This document shows, piece by piece, positions 57,310 to 64,000 of a DNA stretch of 64,000 bases. Position 1 is the stretch's first letter; each line of letters begins with the position of its first letter. The stretch lies in NCBI GenBank assembly GCA_025766275.1, contig JAFKAC010000022.1, positions 558,001-622,000 of the forward strand, given 5' to 3'. The position numbers were made by a program, and so were the translations under genes. Below the pieces are notes generated by a model. That model was not told the DNA's origin and ran no database searches. It saw only the letters and a list, made by a program, of their open reading frames with translations. Source of the DNA: Lactarius indigo (Eukaryota > Basidiomycota > Agaricomycetes > Russulales > Russulaceae).

Positions 57310-60300
57310 TTAACTACGTCTATTGGTGTCCTGTTCCTTTACTACTCTTGTTCCTTCTTCGGCGCGTGATCCTGTGTCCCCTAATGATAATCTTCCCGTG
57401 TCTTGTATGTATTTGACTAGAGGTAGAATTGTCTTAGGGTTTTGTAGGAGTTTTGCGAAGTCTCCTTCTGTTGTTCTCTTTCCTTTGAGGAGGTACCAAC
57501 GTTCGTGCGCGTATGCTGGACAATCTAGGATGAAGTGTTGCGGGGTTTCGGGACAGTGGCCGCATGCTGGACAGTTGGCACTTTCGGTTCTTTTGAAGCG
57601 GTATAGGTACGCGTTCAGCGGGAAATGGCCCGATCTTAGCTGGAATAACCAGCTTGCACCTTTCCTGGATAGATTAGGGTTGCTGGTTAGCTTTACGAAT
57701 TTCTGTGAGGGTAAAGTTACGTCTATTTGTTTGAACTTATGTGCGTATGGAGACGCCTGCCAGTCGTTTTTCCACCAGGCTTTGAGTTGTTCCTTGAAGC
57801 TCTGCTTCGCCGCGGATTTGTTAATCTTGAGAGGGTGGCGGAGCGGGGGAGGGAGTGTGCCGAGTGGTGATGATTTTCCCTCCGCAGCAGCTTTTGCTTC
57901 TTCGTCCGCCTTTTCGTTGCCTGTGATATTAACATGTCCTGCGGTCCAGCGTATTGTGAGCAAGAGTTTCGAGCCTCCTGCTTTGCGGAGCTTCATCGCC
58001 GCAGATTGGACTAAGTCAGCTAGGTAGTGCCCCGATTTACAGCTTGGCGCGGTTATCGCTGTTATCACGGCTTGGTTATCAATGCCTATTGCAATGTTAG
58101 TCTTGTTATTGCTTTCGGATTTGGCTAGGTGGATTCCTAGGAGGAGTCCCACTAGTTCTGCCTCAAAGACGGTGTGGTGCTCCGCGGATCCAAGGTGATA
58201 GTGTAGTATTTTCATCTCTTTGTCAGCCCTGATGAGTACCGCTGCCGCTCCTACTTTGCCGCCGTGGGCTGAACCATCTGTATATATTTTGATGGCTTCG
58301 GTACCGTCCTTGTCTGCCGTGATTGATGCCTGCTTGTCTTTGGCAATATCAAGTTTGAAGGGGCGGATGTGGGAGATAGCTGGATCCTTTCTGACCGTGG
58401 GGATCTTCTCGTACATTTCCGGCTTGATTTCGAGCGACTGCATGAGGAAGTGAAGTGGGGATTTGTGCTTCTTTACCCTTCCGCTTGCGCTTCTTTTTGC
58501 TGGGTCGTGAAGTGGATGTACTTTTGGGAGCGTGGCAATGCGAGTTGCCGCCCTGTGTAAGTGTTTTTCAGTCTCGAGTTTTAGCAGGAGTAGGAAGGCA
58601 TGGGCGTCGAGGACGACCGTGGGCGACGTTCTTAGTCCCCCAGTGATTGCCAGGGCGCCAGCCCTTTGTATGGACGTGAATTTGTTGCCTCGTCTTTGTA
58701 GCCTGTCCGATTTTCCTTTAGAGGTCTTTCGCCCTTCTGTGCTTCCCCATACATCTACCGCGTATAGAATGCGGGGGATCGCGACACTCATGTAGAGTCT
58801 TCTTGCAAATTTTGGTGTGATACCCCAACTTGGGGCGGCTGCCTGTCTGATTTGACCTGCCCATCTCATACCCTTGTCCAATGCGGAGTTATATTGAGCT
58901 CCCCAATTTAGATGTTGGTCGAAGTATACCCCTAAGTATTTGGTGGACTTAGACGGGGTTAGGGTGGTGTCGAGGAGAGTCAGGGGGAGGCGTTGTTTTT
59001 TGCTGTTCTGGTGGGCGAAATCAATCAGCGCGAGTTTACTGAACTCGAAACGCGAATTGTGAGCGATGGACCACTCAATTGCGCCGCCTTCCCTTGTCAT
59101 CATATCAGACAACGTTGCGTGCGTTTCTGCGAAGTCTTTTCCAATGGCAATTAGGATTGCATCATCTACATAGGCTATCGCCATTTCGCTTTCGCTTTTT
59201 GGGATATCTAGTATGTCCGCGTTGTAGTATTGATATAGGATCATAGACAGGGGGTCGCCCTGTCCTATTCCATTGTTTATTGGAATTTTGTCTGAAATAT
59301 AATCGTCGAATTTCAGCGTAGTGAAGCGGTTCTGGAGTAGATTTTGTGTGAACTTCACCAATTTTCTGGGGACTCTCCGCTTTTTCATGTTGTGAATCAA
59401 TCTTTCGTTGACTGCGTTGGGGAAGGCGCCTTCGATGTCAAGGAATAGTACTGATGCTACTTTCTTCCTCCTCCACGCGTCCTTTATTCGGAACGAAAGC
59501 GTGTGCATCGCGTCCGTGGTCGTGCGAGATGGGCGACCGCCGTAGTGATGCTGGGGGAGTAGTTGGTGTTTCTCGGAGTAGTAGGTGAGCTGCTCTGCCA
59601 TTATGGACGTAAGAACTTTGGCAAGCGTGTTCAGGAGGGCTATGGGGCGGTAGGCCTTCGGGACGTCGTATCTTGGTTTGCCTGGTTTTCTGAGAACGAC
59701 TGTAGTGAAGGATTTCCAGGGATTGTAGTACCATCCCTTATTGACTATCGCATTGAAGATTGTCCAAATTCTGTTCACGAGGACGTCAGCGCATTTGATG
59801 AGGACTATGTTGGGGATACCATCGGGGCCCGGGGCCTTGTATGGTCTCAGACGTGCTATGTGTCTTCGAATTTGCTCCTTGGTGATAGCCTTCATCGTGC
59901 CTACTGGTTTGGGGTATGAGGGGTTACTTGCGTCGTTAGATGGATTTGCCGGTTTTTCGGGGAAAAATACTTTCGCCAGCGCTGCGCTTTTATCGTGGTT
60001 TTGACTGATGATTGTTTCGCCCGAGTCGCCTTGTATCTTCAGACTAGGTATCCTTGTTTTTCCCCCGTCTGATGCTGGAGCGGAGATGTAGTGATGAGCC
60101 GTCCAAATGTCTGGGTCAGACGCTTTTTCCAGCCAGTCCCTCCAGTGGTGTAGCTTCATGTATTGTAGGGCCTTGTTGTACTTACTGCGGGAGAGTTTGT
60201 AGGTAGCGTGTATGGGGTGGTCTGGGCGGTCTCTGAGCTTATACGCTGCTCTCCCGAGTTTTTCTGCCTCTTTCCGAAGGATTTTGAGTTCTTTCGTCCA

Positions 60301-61299
60301 CCATCGCTTGGATTTGGTGTTGACATCCGAGATGGGGACTTCGGCCATTATTGTATCCTGCAGAGCTCGTGTTAGCCTATCGCATTCGACATCTAGACAT
60401 GATTGAGAGTTTATCGGGTTTGGGACTCCCATCGCCTTGATCTTTTTCTCCAGTGTCTCGTGGAAGTGCTCCCAGTCGACGTCTCGGAAGTTTCTGGTGG
60501 CCTGTATTGGAGATTTGGTCAGCTCTAAGTCTATGACTGTGACTATAGGGATGTGATCCGTGTTGATCCCTTGCGCTTCGGGTAGGGTGTCGCAGACAAT
60601 AATTGCGTCCAGGCTGTGTTCGGTCATGAAGACATTGTCCAGCCGTGTCCACTTTTTTGTGACGTGGTGAATGTGAGTAGGTGTTCCCTTTGCTAGTGCC
60701 ATATCCATCCCTAGATTAGCGACGCTTTTGAGAAGCAGCTCAGCCGTGATGATGGCTTTGGGCTTAAATAGCCTGCTGTCCTCCGGGTTGTCCCAGTATG
60801 GGTGGTGACGGTTGAAGTCGCCTACCCAAATAAGGTGATGGTCTCCCTTGTTTGAGTCGCCGCCTAAGATAAGCTTTTCGTTTGCTTTATGGAAGGTGAC
60901 TAGAGCTTTCAGGGTCTCGTCATGTTCACAGTCATTGTATACGTTGAAAATTGACAGCGTGCCCCATTTGTCCTTAATGCGTAGCGCCGTGACGTCTCCA
61001 GATGGGAAGTCGATCTGTTCCCAAGTTTCCGTGAGTATGTCTCCTCTAATTAGAAAGACTGAGCGGGTCTTATCAGGATGCTTATCGTGGGTGGTCGGGT
61101 AGAGCAGGAACCAGTCCTTTGAAGCGATGGATTTACTGAGGAAGTTGATGGACGGTTCTTGTAGGGCTATAATATCTATGCCGAGGCTCGCCAGCTTACC
61201 ACTGCTGATGAGCCCATGCTGACATGCCGGGGATTTGTTGATGTTTTGCTGCCAGATCGCTAGGTTCTTGCGGTCCTTGTTGATGTTGTGTGTATTCAT
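57310..61299 (-). CDS. LINE ORF2: endonuclease, reverse transcriptase, RNase H
   Basis: 1,329 aa. N-terminal APE-type endonuclease: WQQNINKS, ALQEPSIN, WVGDFNRHHPYWD and NTDHIPIVT (about residues 10-255). Reverse transcriptase about 470-760: KAPGPDGIPN, YRPIALLNTLAKV, FLDIEGAFPNAV, GIGQGDPLSM, and the catalytic AYVDDAILIA. RNase H about 1000-1140: YTDGSAHGGKVG, FEAELVGLL, GIDNQAV, GNEKADEEA. C-terminal knuckle CPACGHCPETPQHFILDC. It nicks target DNA and primes reverse transcription there. Its ATG overlaps the ORF1 stop as ATGA, suggesting reinitiation. All catalytic motifs are present, so it may be active. Confidence 0.95.
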   Translation of the reverse strand: MNTHNINKDRKNLAIWQQNINKSPACQHGLISSGKLASLGIDIIALQEPSINFLSKSIASKDWFLLYPTTHDKHPDKTRSVFLIRGDILTETWEQIDFPSGDVTALRIKDKWGTLSIFNVYNDCEHDETLKALVTFHKANEKLILGGDSNKGDHHLIWVGDFNRHHPYWDNPEDSRLFKPKAIITAELLLKSVANLGMDMALAKGTPTHIHHVTKKWTRLDNVFMTEHSLDAIIVCDTLPEAQGINTDHIPIVTVIDLELTKSPIQATRNFRDVDWEHFHETLEKKIKAMGVPNPINSQSCLDVECDRLTRALQDTIMAEVPISDVNTKSKRWWTKELKILRKEAEKLGRAAYKLRDRPDHPIHATYKLSRSKYNKALQYMKLHHWRDWLEKASDPDIWTAHHYISAPASDGGKTRIPSLKIQGDSGETIISQNHDKSAALAKVFFPEKPANPSNDASNPSYPKPVGTMKAITKEQIRRHIARLRPYKAPGPDGIPNIVLIKCADVLVNRIWTIFNAIVNKGWYYNPWKSFTTVVLRKPGKPRYDVPKAYRPIALLNTLAKVLTSIMAEQLTYYSEKHQLLPQHHYGGRPSRTTTDAMHTLSFRIKDAWRRKKVASVLFLDIEGAFPNAVNERLIHNMKKRRVPRKLVKFTQNLLQNRFTTLKFDDYISDKIPINNGIGQGDPLSMILYQYYNADILDIPKSESEMAIAYVDDAILIAIGKDFAETHATLSDMMTREGGAIEWSIAHNSRFEFSKLALIDFAHQNSKKQRLPLTLLDTTLTPSKSTKYLGVYFDQHLNWGAQYNSALDKGMRWAGQIRQAAAPSWGITPKFARRLYMSVAIPRILYAVDVWGSTEGRKTSKGKSDRLQRRGNKFTSIQRAGALAITGGLRTSPTVVLDAHAFLLLLKLETEKHLHRAATRIATLPKVHPLHDPAKRSASGRVKKHKSPLHFLMQSLEIKPEMYEKIPTVRKDPAISHIRPFKLDIAKDKQASITADKDGTEAIKIYTDGSAHGGKVGAAAVLIRADKEMKILHYHLGSAEHHTVFEAELVGLLLGIHLAKSESNNKTNIAIGIDNQAVITAITAPSCKSGHYLADLVQSAAMKLRKAGGSKLLLTIRWTAGHVNITGNEKADEEAKAAAEGKSSPLGTLPPPLRHPLKINKSAAKQSFKEQLKAWWKNDWQASPYAHKFKQIDVTLPSQKFVKLTSNPNLSRKGASWLFQLRSGHFPLNAYLYRFKRTESANCPACGHCPETPQHFILDCPAYAHERWYLLKGKRTTEGDFAKLLQNPKTILPLVKYIQDTGRLSLGDTGSRAEEGTRVVKEQDTNRRS

Positions 61300-63140
61300 A
61301 GGTTGTTGGTTTGAAGGAATTCGGCTGGCAGATCGTTGATGTCCCCTTCGAAGTGGATGTCGTAGTCGTCTTCGTCTAGGTCAGATTTAGGAGGTGGAGC
61401 TTGCGGCGGCTGCGGGAATGTGTCAACAATCTTTTCGATAAAATTGTCTAACGTAGATTGGTCTCCCTGCAGTGCCTTGGAGGGGCGCTTTTTATTCTTT
61501 TCGATCCGGCGGGTTGGGGGGTGGCGCGTGCCTTGGTGTAACGGGGGGAGGCTTCCCACCTGGAATTTTGCCGGGAATTTGTCTTCAAGAGGGATTCTGT
61601 CGGGCTGCAGGGTTAGCGTCCAATCCTCGTCTGTTGGGAAGAATACTAGATTGTTTTTGGGGTGATACCCGTTGTAGTCTTCGCATTTGCGGAGGAACGC
61701 CAGGCAGTTGCGGTCCCAACTGGCGTGGGTGTCCGCCTTACAGGATACGCAGTGTCGTTTCCCGTCTGTTTTGCAGTCCCTTGTCTTGTGTTGCTCTCCG
61801 CAGGTACCGCAGGTGTCGTGTGTGGCGTGGCAATTGGATGCGTAGTGACCCCACTTTCTGCACTTCATACATTGTTTGGGTTCATATTTCATCTTTTTGG
61901 GGTACACCCTATGGCTGCATACATATATGCCATCTTTAAGTAATCTGTTAGCTAACGCAGCGGAGGAGATTGAAAGGATGGCGTAGGCAAAACGTTGACC
62001 CTGAGAGCGCCTTTGTTCTGGCTTGATCCATTTGGCACGTCTGATAGTTTTCTCAGGGAGCCTGTTGACCTCCTCTATCTCTCTGAGGTGTTTGTCGTTG
62101 GATGGGTCGAAGGTGATCGGGATTCTAGGGACGACAATGGGGAAGGTAGTCTCTCTGACGTTGAGGCCCGAGTCGAGTTTTCTGGTGAATTCTAACTCGT
62201 TTATTGGCGTTTTGAACCAGTCAGCGGCCTCCTTGGATGCTAGCTGAAGGATGAAACTCCCGTTCCTCAGTTTGATTACCTCTTCGACTCTTGCGCCTTC
62301 TGGAGGGGTAGGGAGGGTTTCCGCCAGTATTTTGTCTGCACGCTCTTTGAGTTCGAAGGGGTTGAGGTAAGAGTCTTCGCCAGTGTCGGAGTCGAAGATG
62401 ATTTGTCTGGCCTTGATGTCCCTGCTGATGTCCACGCCGACAAGGATGTCGTGAGGGGAGCGGCCAGCGTGGGTGCGGGTAGGTTGCTGGAGGGGGGGCG
62501 CATATCCTCCCGTGACGTGTGCGGAGGTGAGAGCCTCCTTGTAGGAGCGGGCGGTGATGGCCGCCTGAGAGGTAGCCGTCGTGGCCTCCGTGATGCTTGA
62601 CGCCATGTCCGAGGCCACCTTTTCTAGGGAGGCTGTCATCTCTCCTAGCGCAGATATAGCTTTCTGTAGCGAGGAGCGGTCAGCCATGGTGTCTTTGACT
62701 ACTGCACTCATCTTTTCTAGCTCTTTTTGTATCGAGGACTCCAGCCGATCACCTATTTTCTGCGCCAGAGTGTCGGCCGTGGGGAGTGGTTGTTGTGAGG
62801 TGGTATTCATGTCATGCATGAGGGCCGCCAAAGCTTGGAGGGATCTCGTCATCGCTTTGGGGGCGGAGTTGCTGTGCTTTTTAATGATCAGCATGAGGGT
62901 TCGGAGGAGGGAAGAGGGCGTAGCGGAATTTTCTTCTATGAAGCAGTCTTCATCCCTTAGCACTTTCTTAGCTTCCGCCAGTGCGTTCAGGGGTTTGGGC
63001 TGTTTTTGGTCTGGGCTCAGAGCAGAAGCTGGGGAGCTGGGCTGGGTGTTTACTCTGGCTGATGACCTAGTTGTTCTGAGAGAGGGAGCTGGCGTGATTC
63101 GCCCTGAGGGGGCTGGGATGGTTACACCTTTGGGGGTCAT
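61296..63140 (-). CDS. LINE ORF1: gag-like RNA-binding protein
   Basis: 614 aa. A Pro/Ser-rich N-terminus is followed by a helical region (KIGDRLESSIQKELEKMSAV, about 150-215), a central region (VEEVIKLRNGSFILQLASKE), then three cysteine knuckles about 440-500: CMKCRKWGHYASNC, CGTCGEQHKTRDC and CVSCKADTHASWDRNC. A Pro/Asp-rich C-terminus ends in DLPAEFLQTNNL. It binds element RNA to form the RNP. The start is the first ATG (MTPKGVTIPAP) after a short 5' UTR containing a GT-rich run (about 63210-63242). Confidence 0.92.
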   Translation of the reverse strand: MTPKGVTIPAPSGRITPAPSLRTTRSSARVNTQPSSPASALSPDQKQPKPLNALAEAKKVLRDEDCFIEENSATPSSLLRTLMLIIKKHSNSAPKAMTRSLQALAALMHDMNTTSQQPLPTADTLAQKIGDRLESSIQKELEKMSAVVKDTMADRSSLQKAISALGEMTASLEKVASDMASSITEATTATSQAAITARSYKEALTSAHVTGGYAPPLQQPTRTHAGRSPHDILVGVDISRDIKARQIIFDSDTGEDSYLNPFELKERADKILAETLPTPPEGARVEEVIKLRNGSFILQLASKEAADWFKTPINELEFTRKLDSGLNVRETTFPIVVPRIPITFDPSNDKHLREIEEVNRLPEKTIRRAKWIKPEQRRSQGQRFAYAILSISSAALANRLLKDGIYVCSHRVYPKKMKYEPKQCMKCRKWGHYASNCHATHDTCGTCGEQHKTRDCKTDGKRHCVSCKADTHASWDRNCLAFLRKCEDYNGYHPKNNLVFFPTDEDWTLTLQPDRIPLEDKFPAKFQVGSLPPLHQGTRHPPTRRIEKNKKRPSKALQGDQSTLDNFIEKIVDTFPQPPQAPPPKSDLDEDDYDIHFEGDINDLPAEFLQTNNL

Positions 63141-63332
63141 CCCGTCTGGTGGGGCGGATTTTTGCTCCTATGGAAGCTTTTTCTGAGGGGTGAGGGGAGG
63201 TCTAATAGTGCTAATACGAATGTGTGTAAAGTGTGTGTGTGTGTATTCCTTTCTGTGTTGTGTAGTGCTGCCTCTACCCCTAAGTCAAGGTGACGTGGCT
63301 TAGGTGGTGGTGGTTGCCAAGAAAGGAAGTCC

Positions 63333-63345
63333 TTGCAGAGCTATT
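63333..63345 (+). repeat. target site duplication, right copy
   Basis: TTGCAGAGCTATT followed by ACATCAGCATGG, which continues the ankyrin coding sequence as in copies B and C. Confidence 0.9.
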
Positions 63346-64000
63346 ACATCAGCATGGCGCACTCGTGGATCTTGATCTTTCCGATAATAACCGAACTCTA
63401 CTGCAAGCTGCATCGGTGGATGGACTTGTCGACGTCGCGCGGTGGTTACTCGAACATGGCGCAGATCCGGATTCACAACAAACCAACCTTTGGACTCCAG
63501 TTAATTTGGCCGCAGCGTCCGGCCACCTGGAGATTGTTCGGATGTTACTAGGACGCGGCGTACGCATCAACGCTGCAAATGGCCTAGGCTACACACCATT
63601 GCACTGTGCATCGTTTCATGGTCACGTGGAGATCGTGAGGCTATTACTTCAACATGGGGCGGAAGTCGACACCCAGAATATGTATTACTCGACGCCATTA
63701 CACCTGGCACAAACTAAAGAGATTACCCGTCTACTGCTTGATCGTGGTGCAAACTCAAATGCCAAGGACGATTGTGGGGTGACTCCTTTGCATGGAGTGT
63801 CATTCTGTGGCAGAACAGAGACCGCGTGCCTGCTGCTCGACCGTGGCGCAATCGCAAATGCCGATGACAGCGATGGAAGAACTCCGTTGCATCTGGCATC
63901 ATACAGGGGCCAAACGGAGACCGTGCGCTTGCTGCTTGACCGTGGCGCGAGTGCGGGTGCCAAGGACAAGAAAGGAAGGACGCCATTGGAGGTGGCATCA
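63346..64000 (+). pseudogene. NLR copy D, 3' part (ankyrin repeats), runs off right edge
   Basis: Open from the target site to the window end in the frame that continues copy D: about 7 ankyrin repeats (LQAASVDGLVDVARWLLEHG, TPVNLAAASGHLEIVRMLL, TPLHCASFHGHVEIVRLLL ... RTPLEVAS). One repeat is three residues shorter than in B (HLAQTKEITRLLLDRG). Without its own promoter or start it is a remnant of the split gene. Confidence 0.88.

Larger units (their letters stand above)
56892..63332 (-). mobile_element. full-length Tad-type LINE inserted in NLR copy D
   Basis: About 6.44 kb: 5' UTR (63332-63141), ORF1, ORF2, 3' UTR (57309-56915) and poly(A), flanked by a 13-bp target duplication. Both ORFs are uninterrupted. 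The element lies antisense to the NLR gene. Family by domain order (endonuclease-RT-RNase H-zinc knuckle with a CCHC ORF1), typical of fungal Tad elements. Confidence 0.93.

Noticed and set aside
1..64000. CRISPR arrays, rRNA and tRNA genes
   Set aside because: No regular repeat-spacer pattern, no rRNA-like sequence and no convincing cloverleaf was found by eye; a tRNA scan would settle the last point.

Overview
The window looks like a basidiomycete (Agaricomycetes, mushroom-forming) nuclear contig. The evidence is genes dense with ~47-60 nt GT-AG introns, a DUF6535 membrane protein, NLR-like proteins with an N-terminal fungal STAND 'Goodbye' domain, a Tad-type LINE, a Tnp2-type DNA transposon common in this class, and fungal core genes (RIB3, TUL1/DSC1, ZDS1, CCC2). 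The species cannot be named from the sequence. All exon models and family names are read by eye and by recall; no search was run.

Layout. 1-2.7 kb (minus): 5' part of a Ty1/copia retrotransposon running off the left edge. 3.7-4.2 kb: a dispersed repeat also seen at 44.9 and 51.7 kb. 4.3-8.1 kb (minus): NLR copy A. 8.7-10.0 kb (minus): a damaged F-box-like gene. 10.5-12.5 kb (minus): DUF6535 gene. 13.6-14.7 kb: decayed coding relics. 14.85-21.79 kb: a ~6.95 kb DNA transposon with terminal inverted repeats, a Tnp2-like transposase, an AT-hook/coiled-coil accessory gene and a small opposite-strand gene. 22.9-27.9 kb (minus): two tandem secreted S53 (sedolisin) peptidase genes, the second lacking a catalytic Asp. 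28.3-40.1 kb: conserved housekeeping genes TUL1/DSC1 (+), RIB3 (-), ZDS1-like (+) and CCC2-like copper ATPase (+).

From 37.3 kb to the right edge lies a tandem segmental duplication, unit about 6.6-7.3 kb. Each unit holds the copper ATPase from its intron 2 onward plus one NLR gene. The NLR genes B (40.5-44.1) and C (47.4-51.0) are both intact over 9 exons. The ATPase copies carried along in units 2 and 3 are degenerate and share the same internal deletions. NLR copy D (54.0 kb onward) is split in its ankyrin region by a full-length LINE (56.89-63.33 kb) with both ORFs open, a 25-nt poly(A) and a 13-bp target duplication; D resumes at 63.35 kb and leaves the window.

The main story is a family of four Goodbye-NACHT-ankyrin receptors (A inverted and ~32 kb away; B, C, D in tandem). 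By analogy with fungal NLRs they are candidates for non-self recognition. The receptors stay open while the co-duplicated ATPase decays, and one receptor has been broken by an apparently recent retrotransposition.
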